A DNA stretch of 64,000 nucleotides from Ptychodera flava (taxonomy: Eukaryota > Hemichordata > Enteropneusta > Ptychoderidae): positions 14,870,361-14,934,360 of the forward strand of contig NC_091931.1 of assembly GCF_041260155.1 (NCBI RefSeq). Reading direction: 5' to 3'. A program made the translations under genes and the position numbers. The notes under the pieces were generated by a model. That model was not told the DNA's origin, searched no databases, and saw nothing but the letters and a program-made list of their open reading frames with translations. This document shows positions 12,321 through 25,700 of this stretch, one piece after another. Every line of letters starts with the position of its first letter. Position 1 is the stretch's first letter.

Positions 12321-15300
12321 CGACGCGACTGCTCTTTTACAACTTTACTGTTCTATTCCATACTAATATCTACATGCATCACCTCAACATATCTTGAAAA
12401 TTATCATGTTTTAGCTTTCATCAATCACCAACGTACCCTAGTATAGTTTTTATATTATTTGTAGGGGTCCCTGGTCCTTTAAACGAAGTTCCGATGACCC
12501 TCTCTCTTTTACTTCTCTCAACTTTCTTTCTCTTCTTAAACGCATAATTATTCACGATATGTAAATCGATGGCAAGACCGAGCTGTTCCATACCAGACTC
12601 TCTATGTAAAAATAGTCCATCTAAAATAGGCTGCGCATTGATATATTTCACTGTAATTAGACTTCTTTTCCGAGCCTTCGCTACACTCGCAACACCTAAA
12701 TACGTAGCGAAGGGGTAGTCTATAAAAAGTTTGCACCTCGGATCTTGCAGTGTATATAAAATTAGTTCATTGAAAATTCTTACTCAGAGATGTTTACTCA
12801 AGTATAATTATCCACTGAGTGGGACTGCATGGGGAGGTTTCAGTAAGACAAATAATAAACGGGTGCCGCACCCAAATATGGCCGCCTCCATACAACTACA
12901 TGATAAACAGCGTAAATGGTGCATGTACACATTTGAATCTTTACAAATACAACATGGTGCAACCCACTGAAAGGACGGGAAAGGGATTCACTCCACTTTG
13001 ACAAAAAATTCTCCGTTTTTCACATAACATGGCAAGATTTTGAAAATGGCGGGAAATTTAAAATGAACAAAAATCTGTTCAATTTCTTGCCTATTTTTTC
13101 AAAAGCAAACGTTGTTGTGGCATAATTAACGACTATATCGTTTAATTTGCAGATTGCAATGAATATCTAAGGAAATTGGTGGTACCTTGAGGATGGACAA
13201 ATTTCGCAGAGTTGCAGCTTATGGGCCTTTAAAAAAGTACAGTAACAAAAAATTCTCTACGACGAATAGCCTTGACGATGATAAAGCTGTGTTTACGTTT
13301 CCCTATCGATATTTACCGAGATTTTGCATATTGAATGAAGAATAGTAATTGTGTGTACTTTTCTTCGTGCTCCTTTCTGATGACCTGGCCAGCGGGCTAA
13401 TTGAATTTGATCTTCCTGCGTGGTGGCCAGACAAGGTTTTTCCTGATTCGTGCATTTACTTCGATATTTGACTCCTTCGTGTATTTGGAAAAGGATGGTT
13501 AACTAAATGGCTCACTGTCGCAGAGTTCACTGTTTTTCACTGTTCACTGTGTGCGTTATATTATACACACTTTGTTACTCAAAAATATGATAGTTTTAAC
13601 CTTTCGCCCAAATGTACTTTACTCAAAGGAAGTTGAAGGATTTTCCTTCATAATTAAAGACACTGAACATTTTTTTCTGTGAATTCGTAATCAACGATAT
13701 AAATCATGGATAACCATGCAAATGCGCAAAGAAATCAAATTACCTTACTGGTAACGCTTCTGTTTACCGTACGAGTAAAAATTAAACTTACTTTTTGCGA
13801 AGACGTAATCGCGAAAACTTTATTTTCTCCACGGCATTTAAAATAATGCCATACAAGCTATGTGCCAGTGAAAATGGAAAATTGAGACTTCCAAAATGTG
13901 TCGCCAAGGTACATGATGTGATAATTAAAAACTCTTCCCTGCCAACGACCAGTTTCTTGTTCGGTAGAATATGTATATTGAAGTAATGTATTGAGTCGAC
14001 AATGGCCACCGCGGCGCTGGGCAAAATCGGACTGTTGATTAGCATTCTGTACGAGACTCCATCAATAAAGAAGTTTTGTTAGATTCAGTCTCGTCGACGA
14101 GAAAAATCAATGTCACGGTCGAGGAGTTTGGAGGATAGCAATTAACGCAATTTGTGAAGTCTGTCAACGTGGTGTATATCCCTTGTAGCCCTCAACGTGA
14201 ATTAATCACGTTCTTGCGAAAATCAATCGAGCGAAGGTTTTAGGAATCTTGCGCTGATCTGCCATTTGTCGTTCTCACTTTTCTGAAATGCAAAACTACT
14301 GATATACAATGGAACCGAAAAATTTCATCATTTTCACACGCTTAATGGAACGAGTTCGCCAGTTGTAACTGTTTGATTGACAAAGCTGTGAAAGCGTCGG
14401 GGATGTTCCACATCCAAAACCAATTCAGGTTCGACGCTGATTAGATACATGTCACTGCGGCGGTATGGTATTGCCTGTGAACTAGACGGGATTAGTTCAA
14501 ATGCAATAACACTGTGTATCCTTGACGCTGCAAAGACGTTAGCGAAAAATATTGCGACGGCTGAATCCGAACAATCTATGGTTCATAACAGTGTATCCGC
14601 ATTCATTACAGCATTAGTACAAGTACTTGAAACTGCGGCACCGTGACTTTTCATATGTCCGCCTTCGGGACAGATTTTCCCTCAAAATTTTACGATTCGT
14701 CTCTATTGTACCGCTTATGCCAAGCCATTCTATGACTGTGGTGAAAGTTAACTCCCCCATTAAAAAACGCGACATAGAGTTAACAAGAAAATGGCGACCA
14801 CTTTAATTTTCTGAATTTGAGATACTTTGATTTTTTAACCCTAAAAATATTTGCACGACGACCTCTGATGCTATTCTTAACAATGGAAAACAGCAGTTAA
14901 AAGTTCCATACAGCAAGTGACAAGCAAATTTTTGAACTTTTTCGATGAACTTATCAGACGAAGGTCAAGTCGCCAAGGTCATTCCTTCTTTCAAGCTGAG
15001 CTCTGCAATCGACTGTATACGCCGTGCGGCGCCTGCCCGTCGCTCAATCAAAAGTGTTTTGTACAGGCTGAGGACAGACATGAAAAAAGGTAGAAATTGT
15101 GAATCAACGGCGTCAATAAATGAAACCCACTCGGAAGAATCTCCATCATCAAAAACCAAGTATGTGTAAACACCCCATCATATTCACAGTATACGTACAA
15201 ATATGTCAAATTACACGCCTTCGGGTATGTACATGTGACAGTGTAATCATCAAATATGAAAACATTCGCCCGATAAACTAGAGATTTTCCAAAGTTGTGC

Positions 15301-16200
15301 CCTAGATGTTAGAATTTTTTGAAGACAAATGCAATATTTGCAATCTTAAGTTTAAATTGTGTCACTTGTCCCTCAATCCAATCAACTTTGTATATTCATG
15401 GCCGTGCCTATAGCTGCACAATATGCGGATCGACAATTTCGCCTCAATGGTTATAAAATGTGCCGAGGCATCTTCATTCCACGCGTCCTTGACTGTGATT
15501 GTGTATTTGAGGGTCAAAGGTCAACAAAGTATACCTATAAAATGTCACCGACGAAATGAAGCCATTTCGACAACCTTTTGTTTGAATAGACTCAGCCTAG
15601 ACGCATTAGTGACTCAATTAATGCAAAACTTTTAATGTAAATTCTACAATGCTCGCTAAAAGCCTATTCTGGTAATGCGTCTGCCCTGGTTTGTTCGATC
15701 TGACCCTGTCTGGGGTTTTCCCTAAAATGGTCTTTTCTGCGCCTCGCTGTTAAAATAATACGCCTAATTTCCTTTATTAAAGAGTAAGTTTACATGCTGC
15801 AAGTTACCCCTTCACTTTAAAAGAACAAATGCGCAAACACAAACGAAATGGCCGATTACATTTATGTTACTCAACAAAATGTTTGAAGAGATGTTCCTCA
15901 TTTGTCCCTAAACGATGTTACTGTGAAACAACGGCGGTTTACAGATTCATTACTTCTCCTTTCTAAAGACTTCTAAAATTAATTTCTACCGATTTAGGAC
16001 AGAAAAATCATTGCAATCAGACCCGAGTAGCGATGAGAACAAGTCTACCACTGAAATTTGCTTGCAATGAGAAGAAATATAACAATTATTATAGAACGAC
16101 AATATTATCTTTGATTTGGTTAAATTAATTTAGTTTAAAAGTGACAGGATAGCCCTTGGTGGCGCTTCCTACATCATCTATGTGTACGATTTAAGCCAAA
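12321..16200. other. Largely unique intergenic sequence, no gene established
   Basis: Near 12676 a short TTCGCTACACTCGC motif echoes the satellite. Open stretches at 14449-14646 and 14945-15169 (plus) have CpG-containing, coding-like composition, but no recognisable domain and no clear splice pairing. They could be remnants or unrecognised exons. Confidence 0.4.
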
Positions 16201-16247
16201 GTGTGTGTGTGTGTGTGTGTGTGAGTGAGTGTCCATAATAATGTTTG

Positions 16248-16304
<57 letters not shown>
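16200..16304. repeat. (GT)n and (TA)n microsatellites
   Basis: GT run at about 16200-16222 and TA run at about 16251-16304. They supply the low-complexity end of a minus-strand open frame. Confidence 0.9.
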
Positions 16305-16306
<2 letters not shown>

Positions 16307-16597
16307 CATTGTAAACACTGACGAAATAACAAGAGAGTCCAGTTGTTCAATATGAGGGCGTACATGTAGTTTACGACGTTTATTCGGCCCGTGGTCTCCA
16401 TGAATTGTATTAGCGCCCTCCCGAGAACTCTGCACAAATTCCCGTACCTGTGCGACGATGGTTGTCATGTTGCTCACGGACACCCTTGTATAAATGTCAG
16501 TCTTATTTCTGCGCATGTTATGATGAACTTCAAGTACGCTATCGTAAGTTTTGCGTCTACCAGCCTTTAAAATTGACATACCGTGTTGACAAAACAT
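16305..16597 (-). other. Unassigned ~95-codon open stretch downstream of gene A
   Basis: From ATG 16597 the minus strand is open for about 95 codons before entering the (TA)n tract. It includes ILKAGRRKTYDSVLEV and a basic NKRRK cluster. Base use looks more like a coding exon than its surroundings, and GCACAG|GTACGG is a fair donor. I do not recognise it; it could be an exon of another gene, a worn pseudogene or chance. Confidence 0.25.
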
Positions 16598-17588
16598 GAA
16601 AGTGTTGGTTTCTACAGAACAGAAATACTAAAAGATTGTGTCAAATGTCGAAGTGTGTGCATCTGTAAATTATTTGCATCAACTCATTAAAGTAGTGTGT
16701 ATGTTTCATATAAAGCCTTTATCGCTAATATTAAAGCACAAAGCAATCTAATACTTTCAATAGCAGTATAACTATATATTAGATTGAAGGCTTTCTCTAT
16801 GGACGGTCCATCTTGTCCCTTTTACATGCATTTCGTTTGAATCGGCTTACACTAAATTACCCATTTGTCGATCTACTGTCCAACACGAGGGTACCCCCTC
16901 GTAAAAATCATAATCTTCAACAGGATGCATTCTTGTGCAGGTCGAAAAATACCTCACATTTTAAAACTGAGAAAAAAAAACACGTTCTTCTCGACTATTT
17001 GTACGAGTATACTGAGAGAACGCTTCCATATACAATATCACAACGTTATTCACAAACAAAATGCCATAAGTGAACTCGTACCGAAGATTTCTAGAAATTC
17101 GAATACGAGTTATGTTTATCCAAAGTAAAAGCAGCATATCGGGTGATTTGATGGTCCATAGTAGTGATAGAACAAGACCGCCTCAGAAGCAAACAATTGT
17201 TGAATCCCTTACGCATGGCCATTAGAGTAGTTCAAGAAAGTGGGACTGTCGGCTACGTCAATTTTCTTATAAGTAAAAATTGACACCTTCGAGATAGTAG
17301 TTTCTTGAACTGAAGTGATGTAATTGATAATCGGGGACAGGAGAATTTAATTTGCGATAAACCTAAATTCGCTAAAACGTTTGGGGTTCTTTGGGTGGAG
17401 GTCTCACTTTTTCAACCATCTTCATTTTTGCTTAAGAAGTACAATCGTCTCGTTTTATATATGCACCACATATTGCATTTGCTTTGTTTGTTAGCAGGTA
17501 AAAGGAAAAAACAGATTTCTTACTTGACCTTAATGGCACTACAATATACAGTGAACTCGTGACTCGCCGTTTACGTTTGAACTTGTAG
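16598..17588. other. 3' flank / possible 3' UTR of gene A
   Basis: AT-rich sequence after the gene A stop. An ATTAAA-type signal on the minus strand (TTTAAT near 17346) could serve polyadenylation, but nothing decides it. Confidence 0.3.
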
Positions 17589-17953
17589 TTATATATTTAA
17601 GAGAACTAGATTTTCTGCTGCATTATTGTTGCGTCGTACTCCCCTTTTATGTGGTCGTTTTCGGGGCATAGCATACTTGAGGTTCTTCCAGAACTTCTCC
17701 GTCTTACCGCCCTCTCCCGGCCAAGAGATGTAAGAGATCTCCCTGAGCAGACTTTTAAGGTTAGCATCCATATCTTCCACTGGTGAGATATCTTCAAACA
17801 TGATGGGGATTATTCTACTTTTCTTCTTCAACATTTCTTCCTGGGCTTTCAGAAATTCATAGCGACACCACTCACTCTCGACAAATCGTGGCGACAGGAT
17901 CAGTATCGTACGACGGCTTAAGTCAACAGCTTGCTCGATATTCTTGTATATAT
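17589..17953 (-). CDS. Gene A exon 13: TIR domain, C-terminal half and stop
   Basis: Starts in phase 1 after CTCGCAG. It contains RTILILSPRFVESEWCRYEF (the SxxFxxSEWCxxE strand-C/D motif), IIPIMFEDI, and box 3 EKFWKNL, then a short basic tail ending LVLLNI and stop TAA. The WCxxE glutamate aligns with the position that is catalytic in SARM1-type TIR NADases, but TLRs share this motif without known NADase activity. Confidence 0.95.
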
Positions 17954-19699
17954 CTGCGAGGAGAATGTGATATATCAAGTTGTTTCTGCCAAGAGGCTGT
18001 GGGTAATCGACTCTTCAGATGGATAAAGATAATGGAGTTATATTATCACATACATGTAGGCCTTGAGAAGGTTCTCCGAATTCGAAATTCTATGGTCAGA
18101 GATAACGCAATGAACAGGATTGACTCGCGCTAACAAGTTTTGGGGTGGGCGATGGTATGTGTGATTTTATTTCTATAAATTTCCTTGAATCAGTACTTCA
18201 AAGATACTTGAGTACCTATCGACAATTTGAAGAGAACTCTTTTCTGGTATTTTTCATCGACTTGGAAGACTTGGGACATCTTTTGAAAAATCCGAGGAAA
18301 ATAAGACCCCTGTAGTGCATCAATATTTTCGAAATCGAGAAGAGTATCATCAATGATGCATTTAGAGGTATAAAGTCGTCGGAACTGCGCTCAAAGGTCG
18401 TATGGGACCCACACGACCAATGTAAACACTGTATCCAAAGTACGATGGTGATTGATGAAAGTTAAACATGTCTGTCATAATCTATATCGTATAATTTAAA
18501 ATGTTGCAGCATGGCGGCAGTTCATTACCTATGCCTGGGAGGAAGTTTCTGTGATGTTCACACAGGATGTATTTCCCTCCTTTCTCCAGCTCGGGTATAA
18601 GAACGTGTCGGGCGAATTTCTCGTCCTCTGATTCGCCCTCACAGCTACCACAATACGATACAAAGGCGTCAAAGGTCTTCCCATCTGTTGAGATTAAACA
18701 TACTTCACCTTATTCCATACTAATGCAATGTAATGCCATTCAGATTAAATGCGATAATCAACCTAGTTACAGTGTCGATAAATGAAGCAAAGGCATCTTC
18801 ATCAAGGTCGATGATTTTTTTTCGGATTAATATCATTGTCTTAGAGAATTTGTGTATTAAAGTTGGTCCTCACAAACCAATGCGGCCTTGTTTGGCAATG
18901 TTGAGGATTTCTTTGTAAAATTTCTGCTTAATACAGTTTTAATCGACAGCCTGAGTAGTTAATTAGACAGACTGCATCAATGATTATATGGATCTTTGCA
19001 TGACGCAGAATTCGGTATTGGGACACATACAAAAAAAACCACATACTACATACAATAAATAAATAAACAGTGAACAACGTTTATGACAACACGGACCATT
19101 TTCCTCGTAACCTCCGAAATGCCACACCAACCGACGCTGAATTCTGTAGCGATGGCGATATGTAAGTACTGGTGCTACTACCACTAGTACTGCACCAATG
19201 ACTGCGATAAGAATTGCCTCGAAAATCGTGACTTTTGAGTCTGGAACGAATGAAAGGAGACGGTTTTCTTGTCACTCAGAGTCACCACTTCGATTTTCAT
19301 TAACCTGTGAAGGTTTGATTTGGAGCTTATATAGTAATTCCATCTGCTATCTAAGTATAGTATAAATATGAAACTTCTTCTTATTTTTGATAAAATAAAA
19401 AGATTTAAAAGATATATCTTAGTAACATGCATACCACTAGTATATCATCCATGTTTCAATCTAAATCCCGAGGTGTGAATATGTTTCACGTATGTATGTA
19501 TGTATGTATGTATGTATGTATGTATGTATGTATGTATGTATGTATGTATGTATGTATGTATGTATGTATGTATGTATGTATGTATGTATGTATGTATGTA
19601 TGTATGTATGTGTTTATGTTTCTATGTATGTACGTATGTAGTTACTGTATGTAGGTACCGTAGGTAGGTAGGCACTGTGGTTGGTAGGTGGGTATGAGA

Positions 19700-19773
<74 letters not shown>

Positions 19774-22700
19774 CCTACCTACCTACCTACCTACCTACCT
19801 ACCTACCTACCTACCTACCTACCTACCTACCTACCTACCTGTCTATCTGTCTACCTCTCCATATATTAAGGGAATTCGAAGAATTTCACATGTAAGATAA
19901 ATGGGTGAGGTAGATGTACAGGGAGGCAGATATCTGGTTAGTACAGGTAATCAAGCATTTATACATATGCACGTTCCTTCTAGCCATGTCTCCATATCCC
20001 TCCATTATCCCTAGTAAGTCTTCCCTCCAAAACTCTACCTATGCACACATACACTCATACATCTATCGATTCCAAGGGATTAAGTGAGGTTTTACAATTA
20101 CCTTTATCGACCTTAACAGACACTGTTCCAAAGCCTGTACCGATGTCATTTGTGACCCAACATACAACACTGATTGCAGAATCTTGCCCTTTTACTCCAT
20201 AAAGTTCTAGCGAGGCGTCGTGTTGCCGCACCACCGGTACATGATCTACTTCCCAGTGGTATGTACAGTTGCCCGGGTTTGCGTCGATGTTGCAGTAGAA
20301 TGTGATGTCATCGCCATCTTTCGGCGCCAGAGGCAGGTAAGTTGTGGTTACGCGTGGGCTATCTGTAATTGTCACGTGGTTTACACCGTTGATTAACTCT
20401 CACCAGAACGGAAAAAAGTTATTTAGGTTTTTATCAGTGTCAGTTGTATAGCAGTTTAAGGTGTCACCACACTTTCTTGACTTCGCGACAGGCTTTGCAA
20501 GTCTTGAGTCGGGGAGCCAGCTCATGGCTACACGACCCTATGTTTCGATACGACTGATTGTATTTGAACGACATTTTCTATCGGGAGATCTACCCCACAT
20601 CAGTATCAGTATACTACGGTACTTCATTTTAAACTGAACTGCTGGAGACTAAACTGAACTATGATTTTAAATATATATAATCATAATACTGAATATATTA
20701 CATGCATATTGACATTGCAAAGAAATCCTAAATTTCTGAGTTAGAATTTTTAAAATGTATTAAGGAATGCAGATTATTTTCATTTGATGAACAAAAGTTG
20801 TGAAACTTGAATCAAGTGATCGGAAGCCAGTCGAAAAAATTTCTTCCAAGATACAGATTTTAGGAATACCAAGAAAAGGTAGACTTACAAAATGTTGGCA
20901 AAACGACAGATTTATTTTATAGATAATATTAGACACAATTATTACAAATTAAAATCGTTAAGCTCGTGCTCATGAAGAGAAAAGAAAATGTGGTTATAAT
21001 TTGGTCGACAACATACAATCTAGGAAGGTGAACTCTGTGCACAGGGTATTTCATATCTGTGATTCTGAGAGGGAAATCGTGTACGTTAAAGTTTATTGTT
21101 GCAAATAAATGTACAGGACAAAACCCACTGCAGCCAGCTGAGAGTGCTTTGCGAAAATAAGAGTAATTTTTCCTTCACATAACTTTGAATGCGTCTTAGC
21201 CTTCCTTAACAACCAAACTACAGGACGATTTTCATCGTAAAATAACGATTCGATGAATACAACTCACAAATCATAGAATCCTAAATGGGACCTTCTGTCT
21301 GCTTCTTTTTCAGTGATCATAAAGGCAAGCTGACTAGCACAAAGGTGAACAAGACGTCATTATTATGCACCCTTATGCAAATCAGCTATGTCAGCACAAG
21401 GCAAATTCTAAAAAGTGTACAGATTTCACATAGCTGTGCAGAATATTAATTACATCTCATACTCACATTTAATGTCTACAAGTGTTACGGACGTTCTGTC
21501 GCAGTACCCTAAAACATCGTTCCATGATTCGCATGTTATGTTTTTTCCGACGTCTTCGTAACTCAAAAACACTGTTAAGACGCTGACGGCGTTTATGCGA
21601 TTCCTGGTACCAACTTCAAGCTTGGTGGAAACATTTCCAGTCAACAATGCGCCATTCTTGTACCAGCGAATGCTGGCCGGTGGCTGACCATTGTTCGCCC
21701 GACAAGTGACTCTTACTGGCGCATCGGCCAGAAAACTCAAGCTTGTAAAATCGTATGCTTCCTCTATGAACGGCAGGTCAGCTTTTTCTGGAAGTCCAAA
21801 ATATATTAATGGCCATAGAGGGCGTGCGCGTAGACCGAGAAAAAAATTCTTAGGATCTCGGGATAATGAGATTACAGAAACAAACCTAAATCATCTCGTT
21901 TTCTATAATGTAATTATTTTATTCTCGATAACTTTGTTTTAAAACTAAACTAAACGATCTCGAGATATTTTTGTTATTTGTGTTTCGAGCACGTCCCTAA
22001 TGGGCTTTCATTGAAACAAAGGGTTGTCGATTCTGAGTTTTTTTGTCACGTATACACTGTCGAGGCGAAAGGCATTAACTTAGCCTTGCAAACAAATCGT
22101 AAGTACATGTCCGTGTACGGTGTAGTTGGATTCGTTCTTGGTCTGGAAATATGTTGCTCATGTGCAATGCATCATATGTGCAACTCTGACACGATCAACA
22201 CCTCCATACGTCCGAATATATGAAATGTGCATGCTAATTGACCAACAATTTTCTCACCTATAACTGTCAGCTGAGCAGAGTTTGAACTAATGCCTTTCTG
22301 GCCAAATGCCGGTCCAACTTCACAGTGATATTCACGATCGTCTTCAGTATTAACGTTTCCGATGTTCAAATTGTAAATTCCCTGTACACCGACACTGTCG
22401 ACGGTAAAGCGTGTCTTTGCCCAGTCGGCGACGATGAAGTCCTCGACAGCCAAAAGGGTATCACCGTCTGCAAACCAACGACGTTGCCCAACTCCGTTAA
22501 CTACCGCACATTGTAACGTGATGTTGCTGCCCGCTGTAACGGTCACATCGACCGGTTCTGCTTTGAAGCGCTGTTCACCTGTAAATTGCATATATAAACT
22601 TCCTTTGTTGGAGAAGACACAGTACCCTAAGTAAATCACAAACAAGGATAAATTTGACTAATTTCTCATAATCGGGTCAATTTGTTTCGTTAAATCTTCA

Positions 22701-25700
22701 GCGAAAGTTAATAGACAAATGCCAAAGCATACATCGATGATTACAACATACAACAGGCGACATGCCGATACCAAGATTTAGCAAAATAGTATAAAAGAAG
22801 AAATCACTGCCATAATCAAGTATTGGTAGAAGCAAAAACTTCGTATGCCTCTCTTGCGTAAGGTATATACATGTACTCTAACCTGTTATCGTTAGGTTGA
22901 ACGTTGCAGTGAACTCCCTTCCATCAGGGTGTACGGCATTGCACGTGTACAGACCCTCGTCGTCATATTGGATTCTCACGATGTCTAGTGTCAAAGTACT
23001 TCTGTCATGGAAAAGCCGTAGTAATCAATCTTTCAATCAATCAATCAATCAATCAATCTAGTCGATCAAACAACTAATCCATCAATCCATCAATCAATCG
23101 ATTAATGTGTCTTCATTGCTGAGTAAATTTCGTTAACATTGTATTATAAATGAGTGCACGGTGACACAATAACAGCGATGAACTTGGAAGGACCTATACA
23201 AGTGAAGAACGTGAAATAAGATGTAGAAATGAGGGTCATTTCCACCGTTGCTTGTTCTTTGCCGTTCTCATTCGGAGCTACGTAGTCGCCTCGCAACATC
23301 TGACCCACTGGCACAGGACATCGATGGCTTTCAAGTATCACGCTTTGCAGGGGCCAATCACGTTGCTTTTTTTAAATACAGCGCTGCAATTCATAATAAG
23401 TGGCGGTTTTAGGCCTCGTTCCGATTGGTCAGCTGTTCTAGTATAGCTTTGCAGGAGCCAATCACGTTGCGTTTTTAAATATTACAACGCTGCAATTCAT
23501 ACCGAGTGGCGGTTGTAGCCCTCTTTCCGATCGGTCTATTGTTGTAGCCGATGCGCGAGATTTGAACGCGATACCGTTTGACAGTATAGTGCGGTCAGAT
23601 ATACTGTGGCGACTTGCAGTGGGAAACGGCAAAGAACACGCAACGGTGAAAATGAGCCCATTTTTACATCTGATTTCAATCAGGTTCAGTCAGATGCACT
23701 GTCAGTGTATATGAGAGTAACTTTAATTGAGCAATGTGTCAACTAAGCAAATTTGAAATGTTAGAGTAGGAAAGCCATTTCTCCATAAAAAAAACAATTA
23801 TTATTCACCTTTTTCAACTTTTATCGTATGGCAACAATTTGATTCTTTCAGAAGTCAACCTAGATAAACATAAATACATTCTTGTGCTACATGAGATTAT
23901 ACGCAATATTAAAAACTAAATTCCGAATCTCTGATATAGCAAAGAGGAAACGTTTTATTACCCAATATGTCCAACAGTGTATCTTTCCGTTGATGTGATG
24001 ATTTCTCCATGTCTGGTCAAGGTCATGATCATCTGTTGAGTCACTCCATATGCTTTACAGGTCAGAGTGACATTTCTGGTTAAAAACACTTTCTCTGGAG
24101 GTTGGACATACTCTAACAAAGGGTCAGCTGCAAGGTGAAGATCAATGGTACGACTTGATGTACAAGCAAGGTATACAGTTTGTGATACAAGTAACTCATG
24201 TCATCTAATGTTTTGTTGTCAACAGAGGGCCATGTTCAAACTGGAAAGTCCAGCACGAAAATGGAGCCGTGGGGGGAGTAGGTTGATTGGAGCGGACAAC
24301 ATGCCCATGTGAGCAACTGGTAATTGCTCGCAATATCCCCTGAATTTCAGAGTATTCCTCATACTCATGTGTACAGCTCTGGGCGTACAGTTCTTGTGAA
24401 TTAGAAAGCTCCTCGACCTTAATTTTAATGCTTCTAAACTCTAGTCTCGAAGCATTAGACGTACTTAGCGGAAATGAAATTATGGTCCCCTTGTAAATGT
24501 CCAAGGATGATTTATATTAGTCAAAGAAGTATGAATACCGACATAGTGTTTGCGGCTCCGTCGAATTGTAAAATCCCCTTTAATCCCAAAATAATAATAA
24601 CCACTCATTAAAATGTAAACATTACATTGAAACCCCTCGCTTGTAGTTACATGTACATTTTCGTGACGTTCTCAATGTTTTGTGATTCACTATTACTTTC
24701 AGGGATACTTGACACCCTGAGAAAATTCTTAATTTCGCTAATGTTTTGGGGGGAATTTATCGGATCAAGATGTCTATCTCAACGAGAGGTCAAGTCTTCT
24801 CCAGCTTTTATTGATAACAACATAGCAGTATCTTGGAACTAATTTGGGATAATTGGATGGTGAGGCGATGTAGGTTTAATTGCAAATATAAGTTTATCTG
24901 CTTTTCTTTTTTAAGTTATACACTTGTTTTTATGAGTAATTTTGTAATATTGCAACATTCAGCTATAGCGAACCTTACACTTTTGAGAAATTTGAAAAAT
25001 ATGAATATCCAATTATCCCAAATTAGTTCCAATCGTGTTGTATATGATTTCCTCTCAGATTTACAGTCACGTTCAAGAAAACAAAGCATTGTTCACATTG
25101 CGTGTTCCAATCAATGAATAAGGATAAAAATCCAGCCAAATCTACACGTCTCCCCGTCGTATAGGTGTCAAATCTTACAATGCAATTACAATTTAAGAGA
25201 GAAGTACAATACTTCTTGACCCTCCATTTCGTTGCCATGATTGACGATTCAAAATTAATGAAATGCCTTTTGGGGGATTTTCACAAAAGCCTGATTGTTT
25301 AATAAATCGTTGATGTTAGAACTTTACGCACGTGTACCACAATCAATCCCCGTCCAACCTTTCTGACAGTAGCAAGCTCCGTTGAAATCATGGCACAGGC
25401 CACCATTGGCGCAGTTGCAGTCGTGACTACATTGACCACCATATTTATTTAGCGGACACCCTAGAAGGAGAAGAGATTTCAAAGCCATGTGTTAAAACCT
25501 TGATTGATTGATAAAACCTAGCTAAAAACATGCGCAAGCATATGTATAAGTACGATTGTCTGTTTTCTAACTTTGAAGTACGAATCAGGGACACCTTCGC
25601 TGATATTTCCTGCTATTCATCTTCACTTAATAGACTTTAATTATTGTATGTATACTAACAATTCTACCTAATAGGTACCTTGATCTATAATATACTATTA

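Noticed and set aside
9974..12397. Series of ~91-151-codon open frames repeating every 157 bp
   Set aside because: They are the satellite read in rotating frames; the unit is not a multiple of three, and longer frames arise only where a unit lost or gained one base.
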